NCBI GenBank assembly: GCA_026008535.1
Contig: BRKX01000014.1
Coordinates: 41,422,506 to 41,486,505 of the forward strand
Origin: Perilla frutescens
Lineage: Eukaryota; Streptophyta; Magnoliopsida; Lamiales; Lamiaceae
Direction: 5' to 3'
DNA: 64,000 nucleotides
Shown: piece after piece, positions 22,912 through 34,750 of the stretch
Layout: each line of letters starts with the position of its first letter
Numbering within the stretch: the first letter of the stretch is position 1
The notes under the pieces: generated by a model
Told to the model about the DNA's origin: nothing
The model's input: only the letters and a program-made list of their open reading frames with translations
Database searches by the model: none
Made by a program: the position numbers and the translations under genes

Positions 22912-23944
22912 GAGGTTTGTCGATTTAGATTGTGATCTTTTGTTACGGTTGTTAATTTTGGATTTTTATGCTGATGAGAGGAACTCTGTTATTTTATATC
23001 GCTTTTGATGGATTTTGTTTCGTTACAACTCCTATTATATTAGTTATGAGCCTCATATTATTCATTCAAGTATTTAAGTTGTTGAAGACAATGCTTTTAT
23101 ATGAATTTTGTGCTGCGGCAGTGTTAAATTTGGTTTGCTGTAGTGGTATAAGAACCTACTAGTCGAAATTATCAGATTGTTTTTTTTTTTTGCTTGGATT
23201 TGATTCTCCATTACTGTGTTATTGATAATTCAAAATTGAACAAGTTTGCGCAGGAAAATGTAGTTTTTGATTCTATTTCATTTTTGTGGAGCTGGTGAAA
23301 TTTTATGCTTTTTTTTTCATGATGATTTATGCCAGTTCATTTCAAATCTTCTCTAAAATGTAAAGCTGCAAAATGCTATTCCTTTGTAGTGACTTCTTTT
23401 CTGCTATAGTCTTTTGTTTAAACATGTAAATATAATTTGAAATTCTTGCCATTTTATTTCTAAGTCAAAGTTTCTTACAAATGATTGATTGGATTTTGGC
23501 CTATAAATGCCAGTCATAGTTTTCTTTATCATTTATGAAAAGGTTTGTATATTGCATTAACTGAAATTTACAAGCTTTAATATCAACACATTTGAAAACA
23601 AAAATATACTCTGGTCTTATTTTTTTTCGTTTTGTTATCAAGTTATTATGTATTTATTGCTTTGAGAAACTTTTTCTGGGACTGCTCGTGAGAATTCTAA
23701 TGAGGAAGAAATCAAGAATTCTATCTGAACCAATAACCTTGAAGGTTTCAATATGTGCTTAATATTTTGGTAAATCATATGACGCTGTACAACAATATTG
23801 TGCATTTTTTAATGTAATCTCAAGTCACCTAAATGCCTTTGTGTTAAAATTGTGCACATAAAAATTTTACCAACAGTTAACAATCCAAATATCCTCATTG
23901 CTTTAAAGATATGCTCCAGATTTGGAAATATTTTGATGCTATCT
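22912..23944. other. 3' flank of RPL26 and spacer
   Basis: T-rich sequence that includes the 3' UTR of RPL26. No further gene or defined transposon seen. Confidence 0.6.
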
Positions 23945-24150
23945 TTAATTTTTCGAGCTTGACCTCGACTCAATTAAGCTCGATAAGGCTCGTGAGCCTG
24001 TCGAGCTCACTATTATGGAGCTCGAGCTCGGTAACTATTCGAGTAGCTCGAACTCGAGCTTGAGCTGGACTCGACAAATCTCGAGTCGATTTTGAGCTTT
24101 CACCGAGTCGATCCCGAGTAGCTCACGAGTAGGTTCGACTCACTTACACC
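23945..24150. repeat. CTCGAG-rich inverted-repeat element
   Basis: A 200-bp block is built from overlapping CTCGA, GAGCTC and CGAGTAGCTC words and is strongly self-complementary around its centre. It ends ...CACTTACACCCC, the reverse of the GGGGTGTAA(A/G)TGAG termini seen on a widespread plant MITE-like repeat. I see no clear target duplication. It is GC-richer than the DNA on either side. Confidence 0.55.
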
Positions 24151-24354
24151 CCGTAGTGGGAAACTAAAAAATTAAAAATATTGTGCCCTGATATTTTTTA
24201 CAACAGTTATATGTTCCTGATATTATTATTTTTTTCCAGAAGATATCATAATTGTTTTGTAAATCACCCTCCGGATTTCCCCCCACCAAGCACCCTTTTT
24301 TTAAAGTAAACCACTGAGCAGATTTCCCTCTCCTCTCTTTCCTACCTCGCACAT

Positions 24355-24448
24355 GAATACAGAATACATCATGAATCCACCAATACATTCCATTAACTTG
24401 TGCGAATACAGAATACATCATGAATCCACCAATACATTCCATTAACTT
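24355..24448. repeat. 49-bp tandem duplication
   Basis: The block beginning GAATACAGAATACATCATG at 24355 is repeated from 24404 with a 49-bp period, and the 45 bases available for comparison in the second copy are identical. Confidence 0.9.
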
Positions 24449-24451
24449 TTA

Positions 24452-24690
24452 GGATAGATTAGATAGATTAAATTGATAAAATAATATAATTTAATCCATC
24501 ATATATTTTGATGAATTGAATAATTTTAAAGTTTGAATTCTTTATATACTCAATCCCACATATTGTCAATTTAATCTATCAGTAAAGTAAGAATCACATA
24601 TTTTGATGGATTAAACAATTTTAAAGATTGAATCCTTCAAATACCCAATCTCATACATTGCCAATCTAATCCATCTAATCTATCACCCCC
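24452..24690. mobile_element. MITE-like inverted-repeat element
   Basis: The left end (GGATAGATTAGATAGATTAA, 24452 on) matches the reverse complement of the right end (TGATAGATTAGATGGATTAG) with a few differences. A second pair, CACATATTTTGATGGATT and its relatives, repeats inside. Borders are approximate and no certain target duplication is seen. Confidence 0.5.
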
Positions 24691-25102
24691 TTACAAACAA
24701 CTTCACCTGTTCACCATTTTTCTCTCTTGTAATTAACAATCAAATTTCTGATCTTTATTTATTATTATTTAACAATCAATTTGTAGAACAATGAATTCAG
24801 GCGACCCCTAAACTCAATATTAATATAGGCATTTGAGGACTTCGATCATATAATAGTGCAAAGGCAAAGTAAAGAAACCCAATAGCAAAATATTTAGTGT
24901 ACTATATATAAAAGTCCAAGTAACTCAAAGTTGCAAATGTTCAAAACAAATAACAAATTTTCATGCCAAAAAGCCTCAACAGTGATGAAAGATAAGGGTA
25001 GTTGCAGAAATGAGAAAATCAACTACCCCGCGAATAAATCTACAGCCTACTTATTTCGAGCTTCCTTACAAAAAAACTCTAGATGATCGAAGATGGTCGA
25101 TC
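24691..25102. other. Spacer and 3' flank of VDAC
   Basis: AT-rich, no gene seen. It contains the 3' UTR of the minus-strand porin gene. Confidence 0.6.
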
Positions 25103-26791
25103 TCAAGGTTTCAGAGCAAAACACATGCCGAATTTGGGAGTCTTGTCTAAGGCCTTGGTATCGAACTCAGTCGATATAGTGACAAGTGATTTCGGAATGA
25201 CTTCATGCTGCAAAACTGTCCCTAGTGTGCCATGGTTGTTGAGCTTCAACTTCACGAGTGTGAGGTTGTCAATGGCGTACGAACCTCCCACCGTGAACGT
25301 GTTCTGGTTCGTTGAGAATTTTCTTGCGATCTCTCCCACAGCAGCACTCCCCTTTGTTTGATCTACGTAGTATATGAATGATGCAGTCAGAGTGTCACCT
25401 TTGTCACCCCTACAACACCAAAAGAACAAGACTAAAATAGTAAAAATCGCACGCTACATATATAAAACCAACATCAGCAGCACTTTAGCAGTACTCACAG
25501 AGTTATTGAAGCGCAGGAATCTGGTTTGGTCACAGTGATGCCTGCAGTGTATTTTGTCAATTTACGGGAGGCCGTCTCATAGCCCGCCTCTGCACCCAGA
25601 GCAAAAGTGGGTGTGCCGAGGGTGGCTGAGAAATCGATAGGAGGGGTTTGGTGCAGACTAACAGCTGCAGTTAAGGATGCATGAGGGTGAAAGTATTGAA
25701 ACTCCATCTGCATAAAGCAAACACAAGAGAGGTAATGATATTGATGAGAGTGTAGATGAAAAAAATCGACAGCAAGCAACCTTGCCGGAGGCATAATTTG
25801 GATATTTCAATGTGGTAATGGTCTTTGATGATGGAACAATATCCACACAAGTGAGAGTTGCTGCGATCTGCCATGCCAAACAAGGGGCATATCAGAAAAA
25901 AAAATGAAAATGGAGGTGAGTTTCATTTGTTGGTTTGATATAAGTTTGGTGAGCATCTCGATCATTCGATCTCACGTTTGATTCTGTATCAACTTTGACA
26001 TCAACAGAAATGTTTTTGCAGGCATATTGGGCTTGAACATCACCAGATGAGTAGCCTCCTTTTTTCACCGTGGCTGCTGTCAAGGCCTACACTCGGAGAG
26101 AGGAGAGAGAAGTCAGAAACATAAAGAATTAAGATTATGGCAACTGAATATATATATGCTCAAGCTCATTTAGTAAGAAAACAATTAAAATATAAATGAA
26201 GCACGAAAGCTTTTGTACCCTGAGATTAAAAGGAATTTTTAAACACAATTGCTATTAACCAACATAAATAAACGAACCAACAGAGAAGCATCAGAAATGA
26301 AAATAAATTCCAATTAACAGATTCAAAACAAACTACTTGACGTGTAAATCGATATAGTTAGGGCATGCAACATCCTAACAATGTGGGTGAGATTGAGAAG
26401 TCTAGCTAATTAAATGCAGTTTGCCTAATCAATGTACATTACTTAGCTTAATGTATCTTACATGCTTTATTATATTATAATTATAATTACGACATGATCG
26501 ATCAGTGAAAGGGTGAGATAAATAGTGAAATAAATGAAAAATTAAAAAATTGATCGTACGTACCACTCCAGATTCACTGTAGGTGGAGACAGAAAATTTG
26601 TGATCGGAGAGGTAGTCTCTGGTTAGAAGATCTACACGATATATCAAAATTAAATTATCATATCGTCAAATTTCCAACAAATTAAAACAAAAGAGAATAG
26701 AAATATTGATGGATCGGAGAGAAATTAATATAATTAAACCTTTGGCTTTCTTGCCGATATCGGAGAAGAGTCCTGGTCCCTTATTACTCAT
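25103..26791 (-). CDS. VDAC: Mitochondrial outer-membrane porin (VDAC), 6 exons
   Basis: A voltage-dependent anion channel: a 19-strand beta-barrel that lets ATP, ADP and other metabolites cross the mitochondrial outer membrane. Exons on the minus strand are 26791-26740, 26631-26564, 26086-25976, 25867-25781, 25707-25499 and 25409-25103. All junctions are GT-AG with agreeing phases, and the product is 277 residues, the normal plant VDAC length. The start MSNKGPGLFSDIGKKAKDLL is the classic N-terminal helix and first strand. Other marks are KFSVSTYSESGV, GGYSSGDVQAQY, LKYPNYASGK, QYFHPHASL, GAEAGYETASRKLTKY, LGDKGDTLTASFIYY and the C-terminal signature region near NTFTVGGSYAID. It looks intact. 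Confidence 0.95.
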
Positions 26792-26799
26792 TTTCGTTT

Positions 26800-26800
<1 letters not shown>

Positions 26801-26828
<28 letters not shown>
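26801..26828. repeat. (GA)14 microsatellite in the VDAC leader
   Basis: A perfect dinucleotide run just upstream of the VDAC start codon; on the sense (minus) strand it is (CT)n, common in plant 5' UTRs. Confidence 0.95.
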
Positions 26829-26831
<3 letters not shown>

Positions 26832-26959
26832 AGAGACAGAAGCGAGGAAGAAGAGAATTAACGTAGACGAGCTGGTTGTAAAGCGTAGCGTTGGTGATTA
26901 ATGAACTGTGATGTATATATGCATCTACTCAGAAGAGACAGGAGATTACATGAAATGGT

Positions 26960-27295
26960 CAATGTCACATTTTGTGTTTCACATTTTGTGTTGCATTCTC
27001 AATTGCACATTTTTTTTTATTTCTTATTCTTTAATTTAATTTTACACTTGTTATTTATAATTCATCCTATTAAATTAAAGTTTATTATAATTTTTTAGTA
27101 TTTAAATTTTCAAATAATAAATTAATAATTAAAAATTAAATACTAAAAAATTATAATATATTCTAATTTAGTAAGATGAATCACAGATAACAAGTGTAAA
27201 ATTAAACTAAAGCACAAAAAATTAAAATTAAAAAAAAATAAAAAAAATAAAAAAGTCGAGCATGTAATAGTGAATGGAATACAAAAAGTGCAATA
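26960..27295. mobile_element. Foldback MITE-like inverted repeat
   Basis: Two arms pair around a centre near 27118. TTACACTTGTTATTTATAAT (about 27042) is matched by the reverse complement of the segment ending GATAACAAGTGTAA (about 27200), and TTTTTTAGTATTTAAATTT by its mirror. The similarity extends outwards to TTTTGTGTTGCATTC against GAATACAAAAAGTGCA-type sequence. Outer borders and target duplication could not be fixed. Confidence 0.6.
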
Positions 27296-27669
27296 GAGGA
27301 TATCATCCCTAGAGGAGATGGCCATGCACTTGGCAAGTTTGTGTGTGTGTGTGTGTTTTTTTTGTTTTTTTTTTTTTGGAGGAAACACGCACTTGGCAAG
27401 TTGAAACACAACTTAATTTGAAGTTTGAACCTTTAAAAGTACAAGAAGAGTAAGAGTGTCTTGAATGCAATTCAACAAATTTGTTTAAATTAAATATTAA
27501 AATTTGAATAATTTTATATACTATATTTGAGTAATCAATAATAAAATTCTAGATAAATAAATAATCACAAAATTGATTTAAATATATTAAGTATAATTAA
27601 ATTGTAACTATTCCGATAAGCACTTGAAATCTAAAGCCTTTTTAATTTGTTTATGCTTTATTATTGTAA

Positions 27670-27671
<2 letters not shown>

Positions 27672-27728
<57 letters not shown>
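27672..27728. repeat. (TA)n microsatellite left of the solo LTR
   Basis: A perfect TA run of over 50 bp, interrupted by the LTR that starts at 27729 and resumed at 31190. It was the insertion target. Confidence 0.95.
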
Positions 27729-27731
<3 letters not shown>

Positions 27732-29045
27732 AGCGCCCCGAACCCGGAGGCCCAGTGCGCTAACGGAAACACATGCGAAGAAAGAAAAATCACAATAAAA
27801 TTTTCGCAAACTACTCTAAATCATTTTCTCGAATTATAAAAAAATTCGGACAGCATTTCGTTTAAAATATTAATAAATTCCACGCTCATAGGCGTTTACC
27901 ATTTAACAACCAATCACATAAGATAAGACTTTTCAACCAACCTATCATTTTAAAATCACACCTTTCGAACCACCAATTAAAACATGTTCAACCTTGACTA
28001 GTCAAAAATCCAATATTCAAAATTCAAATCATGCTAGCAAGGCCACGACAATCACACACGTCCATAAAATATTTAAATAATCTATAAACATACAGCGGAA
28101 GCATAATTAATCATATTTATTGACCAAAACTAAAAAGAGTCAATATTTCAAAAACTAGAATATGGTCAACCATACAAAATGTCCACATTAGTCCACGTCC
28201 GCCACCTGCCGTCATCAATTACCTGAAAATATTTTTAAATAGTGGGGCTGAGTGCCAGAAAACACTCCGTGGGAATACTCATACATTCGTCCAATAATTT
28301 GCAATAAGAATATCCATAAATTCATATTTGACATGTCATAAATCATACGCTCAATAAACATAGTGGAAACCGACCCTAATGTGATCACATATAAACTATA
28401 ACATATTCATAACATGAACATATTCATAAGTAATTGCACCGGAGTGCCATATTCGGAATTCCTCATATGAGTCGTGTCAATCCACATTGAGCAACATAAG
28501 CATAAATAATTTTTCATAGCGGACGAAAGTTTAAATATATTTTCGAAAGCATTTTAGTAAGTAAACCCACCCTATAGCTAAATTAGCTGAAGCTTTATTC
28601 ACGACTTCTCGTCCTAAGTCTGTTGTCGCGGATTAGGACCTTATGCTTAAATATAGGAATAACCTTAATCGTCGTCCTAAACGAGTCTCGGATTAGGACC
28701 TATACATAAGAACTATGTCTTAATAACGTAATAATGTTCTAACATATACTATAACATAAATAAGGTTCTAGGGATCGAGTCCCTAAAGTAAGAGCGTAAC
28801 ATGACATCGCTTAAATGTCGAACGAGATCCTAACTTAAAATATATCGGAGTTCTCGATCATGCAAATAAATGCCTTAAATACATAAAGGAAAAATATAAT
28901 ATTTAATATATGATTTAAATGATAATTTTAAATCATAGAAGAATATGAAAATATTAATTTAATATACCATATACTTAATTTCGAATTTAATCTAAATTAA
29001 GCAAAATAAACTAAATAGAAATAAGGATAAAATATAACATAATTT

Positions 29046-30170
29046 TGTAGTCAAGAGGGCTTGAACACTTGACCAAAAATATAAGTGAAATAATAAACAC
29101 TTAACCACTAAACTAGAAAAGTTTATTTAACATTAACTAAACTGCTTTAATTAAATAGCTTCATAAATGCATACACAAAATAAGAATTAATTAAAACAGT
29201 ATTAAGGGGGGTTTGAACCCTGGACCCCTAAAAATAGAGAGAACACTTAACCATTAGGCTAAGCCTTATTTTCGAAATTAAACATCCATAATTATTTATA
29301 TATATAGTCCAGAAAGCTCTTATGATAGAAAGATTAAAAAGGAATAAAATTACTTCAATAAGATTCAAACCCTTGACCTCTTAAGTATTAATTTGAACAC
29401 TGACCACTAAACCATATGCTATTTTCAAAAATTAAATGATGGTTTTAATTAAATAAAGACAGTAATGCATGCATTAATTAAAGTAAAATAAAAGTAAACT
29501 GTTTTCAAGGAGATTTGAACCATAGACCTAAAATATTAATTTTAAACCTTAACCATTAGGCTAAGTATCATTTTCGAAAATTATATTCAAATTTTATTTA
29601 TATATAGTTCAGATTTATCTTGCATAAAATGTTTAATAAATGATTTTTTTTAAAAAAAATACAATGAGTCTTAAAATTCATTACATAAGATTTGAACCCT
29701 AAATTTATCATAATAAAATTTGCAACACAACCATTAGACCAAATGATATTTTCAAAAATTATAACAACATTTATTTAAATATAACTTAAATGATCTTGGA
29801 TTAGTTTGCATAAATAAAATGTTCAAAATGGGTTTTGAACTCTTGACCAATTATCAATAAATTGTAAGATTAACCATTACATCATAAATCAAATTTCAAA
29901 AATAAGTGCAAGCTTTTAATTAAATAAAGTCATAAATCCATCCATTAATTAAAATAATAAATTGCCCCAAAGGGAAATGAACTATAGATCTCTCAACATA
30001 ATTATTGTACTCCAAATATTATGCCAAAGTACCATTTTCATAATTAAAAGCATGTTTTTATTTAAATAATTCCGAAATACATGCATTATTATTTACAAAC
30101 AATAAACTTCCCCAAGTATATTTGAACCTTAGCCCTTTCAATGCTTAATTAATGATTTTTCCATAAGCTA
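29046..30170 (-). repeat. Tandem array of about eight ~150-bp units with tRNA-like boxes
   Basis: Modules lie near 29051-29120, 29205-29265, 29357-29420, 29507-29567, 29684-29742, 29828-29890, 29966-30035 and 30111-30170. On the minus strand each begins with an A-box-like block (best copy TTAGCCTAATGGTTAAGTG) and, 20-30 bases on, has a B-box-like block (best copy GGGTTCAAACCCC). Shared spacers such as CATTAATTAAA and TTTAATTAAATA show true tandem duplication. Copies are strongly diverged, and modules 7 and 8 are barely recognisable. They resemble pol III internal promoters or SINE heads. None folds as a credible whole tRNA, so I do not call tRNA genes. Confidence 0.7.
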
Positions 30171-30218
30171 TAATTCATATTTTGAAATATAACAACAACT
30201 CTTTAATTAAATAGGTCC

Positions 30219-30219
<1 letters not shown>

Positions 30220-30303
<84 letters not shown>
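30220..30303. repeat. (AAT)28 microsatellite
   Basis: Perfect trinucleotide run of about 84 bp inside the solo LTR. A (CA)n run follows at about 30335-30383. Confidence 0.95.
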
Positions 30304-30306
<3 letters not shown>

Positions 30307-31185
30307 TAACCAAAAATAAGAAAACAAAAGAACTCACACACACACACGTACACACTAAACACACACACACACACACACACACAAAATCAAAATCCACCAT
30401 ATTCATTTCTTCAACCACCTATTCAACTTGCAAAGTGTTCAAGAACACTAAGAACACTCAAATCAAGATCAAAATAATATTTAAACATAAAATAATTAAA
30501 ACAGCCCATAAATCCATGATTATACATACTAATATCGAAAATAAAATTGAAAAATAGAGCAAGAAGTGAGGTATTAAAAGGTTAGGGTTTAACCCATACT
30601 TAGATCCGAAAATCGGATGCCTCAACCTCAAAATCTTGCAAAAATAATTGAAGAAATGGAAAGAGGGAAAAGAGGGGAATCTAAAAATGGTATTGCATGT
30701 GAAAAATATCGCCTGAAAATTTTCCGGCGTGGAGGAGCGGTGGCGGCGGCGGCGGTGGCCGGTGGCGGCGGCGGCTTGGGGAGGGGGTGAAGGGGGAGGC
30801 GAGAAGGGTGAGGGGAAGAGAGAAGTGGGGCTGTTCCCCTTTGAGAAAAAAAGTGAATTGGTAAAAATGAGGCTCAAAGTGGTATTGGGGGTATTTATAC
30901 TCCCTCTTAAATAAACCCTAATTAGAATTTAAATTAGAAAAAAAATCATATCTTAGTCAATTGAATTCCTATATTAGTGAGACCAAGTTCTATGGATTCG
31001 TATCGACGAGCACTATCGTCTAACACATTCGTTCATCTCAATCGGAGAATAATTGGGCCGTAAATAATTAAAATCATAATTGGGCTAGAAAGCCCATCAT
31101 TTGGGCCTTTTATTAAAAATTGATACAACTTAAGTATTTGGGCTCTAGAAAAATCATTGGGCCTCTATTATTGGATTTGGGGTGT

Positions 31186-31189
<4 letters not shown>

Positions 31190-31253
<64 letters not shown>
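31190..31253. repeat. (TA)n microsatellite right of the solo LTR
   Basis: Continues the tract at 27672-27728 on the other side of the LTR insertion. Confidence 0.95.
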
Positions 31254-31255
<2 letters not shown>

Positions 31256-31544
31256 ATATGGTTCAAATAGGGACTAGGTCTTGGTGTGAGAAATAGGAAC
31301 AAATATAATCCCTTAGATTTAGAAGAATCAACGGTTGAGATTAAAAAATCGTCCCACCTTTAAATTTGGTCGTTTTGACTATTCTTAAGGGATAAGGGTA
31401 ATCAAGACTTTTTGATAAAATCTTAATATATTTATTTATAACCAAATAATATATTTTCCATACATTACGATTTGTATTTAGGTAAAGATCCACTACTCAC
31501 CCAATTAATGAGTCAAATTTTTTTTCCTAAACGCTGTTCTGGGA

Positions 31545-33340
31545 TTTCATTGCAATATCTATTCGACTGAGAAGGATACATACGAAGCAGAGTTCCAGGG
31601 TTTTTTAATTTATTGGTGTTTTTATGTCATTGAGAATGGAAGATTCAGGTTTTGTATATTGTTCAACCATATTTTGTATGGTTTGTAGATTAAAATAAGG
31701 GAAAAGGTGCAAATAGCCCCTTCGACTATTATGTGGAGTGCTTATTGCCCCTTCCTTGATTGTTTGGATCAAATAGCCCCCTCTACATTAAAAGTTGGAC
31801 TATGTGGACCCTTTCTTGGATGAAAAAGTTAATGGTGTTAGAAAACACACACTCACACACATATTTATTTCACATACTTAGATATTTTCACATAGTAATA
31901 CACTTTTTACTCATTAAATATTTATATTTTAATAAAATATTTTTTTATAATTTCATAAGTTCTTTTTTAAAAAAAAATTATTTTTATTTTAATTGTTTAT
32001 CAATTCAAATGTGTTTAACTCATAATATTTCATGCATTTTATTATAGATCAATTATTTTTGCTCACATCATATTTACTCCTTACAAGTCTAATGCCGAGA
32101 CCCATAATTTGATTAATGTTGTCATGTATCCAAAAATTATGGTGAATAATTATTTATACTTCACTTTCATGTAAATTTTTTAGGTGTATATTTTTTATTA
32201 TTATTTAATCAAGATCATAAGTTTTGAAATTATGTATTTGTATTTACAAATAATTTATATCCATGCATCACACAAAGGAAATATAAGTTTAATTTACATC
32301 GAATTCTCGGTAAAACAATAAGATATACATAAGAAATAAAATTATATCAATACATTACGAAAAAAAAAGAAAAAAGTTTAATTACATTTATAAAAAATGA
32401 ATAAAGTTAAATTTGAAAAACTATATGACAAATTAATATCCATCAATGTGTATAACTATATAATATTTTTTGTGTGTTAGTGTGGATAAAGTGTTACTAT
32501 GTGAAAATATTTAAGTTTATGTGGAAAAATGTGTTAATGTGTGTTTTTTAACACCATTAACTTTTCCATCCAATAAAAGGTCTACATTATCTAATTTTAA
32601 CATAGAGGGGGCTATTTGAGCCAATTAGTCTTTAAAGGGGCAATAAGCTCCCTAAGTAATAGTCGAGGGGGCTATTTGCACCTTTTCCCTTAAAATAATT
32701 TATTCATCACGTCACTAAACAAAAAAAAAATTATGATTTTGATATTTTTGTAGATTTTCACAAGTATATTTTCGTATGTGTTTGTAGGATAAATTTTTAT
32801 AGTAGTTTGGTTTAAGCATTGTTAGCACAATTAGTTGTTGGGGGGAAAATTTATCAACATTGTGTATCGTCAGTATCAAAAGCATTTGCTATTTGGTTAT
32901 GAAGCAGTATTTACAACCTAGTTTAGCACCCGTTGACTGAGAATGATACATGTGGAGCAGAGTTGCAGATATTTTTAAATTTTTTTATACCAGCATTTTG
33001 GGGTGATTAATTTCAGAAACAATCACGTTACATTTCATTATGTCGATATGGTTATTGTGAATGGAATATTCAAGTTTTATATATTGTTCATCGGTAATGT
33101 GTTTGGGTTTGTAGGTAAAAATAATTTATTCATAACGACAATAAATGAAAAATATTATTATTTTGTTATTTTTGTACATTTTGATAAGTTTATTTTCGAA
33201 AGTATGAATAATTTTGTAGTAGTATATTTTAAGAATAATAACACTCACCATTAGCACAATTCATTGTTAGGGGAAAAATTATATTTGAGGGTTGTTTATT
33301 GTTGTATCAAAAGCATTTAATTTTTTGTTATTGAGCATTA
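31545..33340. repeat. Diverged direct duplication, one copy split by a MULE
   Basis: Copy A runs from about 31560 to 31698 and on from 32699 to about 32930; copy B from about 32932 to 33340. Shared marks in order are CGACTGAGAA/TTGACTGAGAA, GAAGCAGAGTT/GGAGCAGAGTT, TTTGTATATTGTTCA/TTTATATATTGTTCA, AATTTATTCAT, TTAGCACAATT and GTATCAAAAGCATTT. No coding similarity seen in either copy. Confidence 0.8.
31699..32689. mobile_element. Non-autonomous Mutator-like element (MULE)
   Basis: A 991-bp element with long terminal inverted repeats of roughly 190 bp: the left starts GGGAAAAGGTGCAAATAGCC and the reverse complement of the right starts identically, including CTTATTGCCCCTT and GTTAATGGTGTTA.AAAACAC. 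It is flanked by a perfect 9-bp target duplication TTAAAATAA (31690-31698 and 32690-32698), the size made by Mutator transposases. The interior is AT-rich and has no transposase; the reading frame at 31760-32047 has no known similarity. The homologous unit at 32932-33340 shows the empty site. Confidence 0.9.
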
Positions 33341-34507
33341 TGTATGACCTTTTTAAGCACTATATATTTTATATGTATGCGTAGGTAGCATTGACTCAAG
33401 CAATTGCGTGGTTGATTTTTTATCTGGTGGTACGACCAAATTCTATATCCCCCAATGTGACACTTTCTTAAAACCATTTGTTAATTAAAAATTTCATAAT
33501 CTAAATGATGACATTCAGTATTATAGAAATTATACTTTTGCTTATGGATTCGACATATGACGTGGTTCAACAAGGAATCTTATAATGGAGAGTGCTTCAT
33601 GTGAAGATATTGAACATGCTTGCTACAATAGTCATCTTACAAGTATATGAGGTTGTAGTTTTTTAAAATTTTTAAATCAACTAGGATATACATTTCATTT
33701 TATATTAGTAATATGTTCATTTGAAATTAATAATATATTTGTTACGAATCATTACTTTATCTATTTGTATGCCTATCAAGAATTTAGCAATTCACAATAT
33801 AACAGTAATCCATTACAAATGATATTTTGCGTCTATTCAAACTTTAAAATATATATATATACCAAAACATTAAGTATTATAATAAAGAACATTAGTTAAT
33901 ACATTACACACTAGTGACAAATTACTGTTTACAAAGAAATGTCTTATTTATTATAAAGCATTGTCGTACTTTTAATGATCAAAATATGTATTATTGTTCT
34001 AAATTATGTAATATTCTATAAACTTTTATCCTGATAAATCAATAACATAAATAGCTACGACTTTGTATTTTTTAATCATTAATATATGCTTCTGAAAGCA
34101 CTAACATGACTGTTACGCAGCATTATTTCCTATTTCTATACGCCCAGGGAAAATTTATCAATTCACACGATCACATTTATCCATTACAAGGTATATTTTG
34201 AACATATTATAACATTAGTATAGTAATGTATTATCGTCAGTTTTTCATATCAAGATTTCAATAAAATATTATAGTTACTGAATCCGTGCATGAGAAAATA
34301 ATTTTCCATAATTTACCAGGTATTCTTCAACAAAAAATATCACCAACGTACCAACAAAAACTACATGTCCAAAAATCTTCCCCAAGTGTTTACCAATAAT
34401 TTGACCCAAAAAGTACATCTCCAAAAATATCCCCCAAGTGTCTAACGATAAGCTATCAAAATAATATAATATTCACACATTCTATTTCCACCACTACACA
34501 TCCATCA
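33341..34507. other. AT-rich intergenic spacer
   Basis: No gene seen. A short imperfect repeat occurs near 34365-34440 (CCAAAAAT.TTCCCCAAGTGT, then CCAAAAATATCCCCCAAGTG). Confidence 0.5.
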
Positions 34508-34750
34508 ACAACTCACTTTTTTTTTGTTGACAAGGGTAACCCGCAGCTGCTACCGAGGTGCGCATTGGGTAAACCCCGCCCCTGTGTAGTAGCCTACAAA
34601 CCACACAAGGGAGGTTAACCACACTTGGCAAGACAGGTGTGATAGGCTCACACCTAGTGGTATTAGTGGTGGGATTCGAACTTGAGACCTTTGGCCTCAA
34701 GATAACACCACTCCACCACTAGGTCATTCCTAAGGGGACAACTCACTTTT
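34508..34750 (-). mobile_element. Au-like SINE with 13-bp target duplication
   Basis: The body, 34521-34737, is on the minus strand. It starts CCCCTTAGGAATGACC with an A box (GACCTAGTGGTGGAG), has a B box (AAGTTCGAATCCC) about 35 bases on, and ends GGGTTACCCTTGTCAACAAAAA. The flanks are perfect 13-bp repeats ACAACTCACTTTT (34508-34520 and 34738-34750). The sequence strongly resembles the widespread plant Au-type SINE; the remarkably clean boxes and flanks suggest a fairly recent insertion. Confidence 0.9.

Larger units (their letters stand above)
27729..31189 (-). mobile_element. Solo LTR, about 3.46 kb, in an (AT)n tract
   Basis: Starts TGTAGCGCCCCGAACCCGG and ends GGGGTGTTACA. The flanks TATAT/TATAT fit a 5-bp target duplication but lie in a repeat. 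There is no primer-binding site, polypurine tract or coding domain, so a single LTR was left by recombination. The terminal style and the layout (an ACTC-GTGGG motif near 28275, a GC-rich block at about 30724-30790, and a minus-strand TATA-like GTATAAATAC near 30890) parallel the LTRs at 11705-18734 and 55134-57449, which indicates minus orientation. Between 29046 and 30170 it carries an unusual tandem array, followed by (AAT)n and (CA)n microsatellites. Confidence 0.8.

Noticed and set aside
29205..29265. tRNA gene
   Set aside because: Good A- and B-box-like blocks, but I could not find paired acceptor and anticodon arms; better explained as a unit of the repeat array.
29046..30170. CRISPR-like repeat array
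   Set aside because: Repeats are long, strongly diverged and lie in a plant LTR; no short identical repeats with unique spacers.
31760..32047. 95-codon frame
   Set aside because: Lies inside the MULE, low-complexity and without similarity to transposases.
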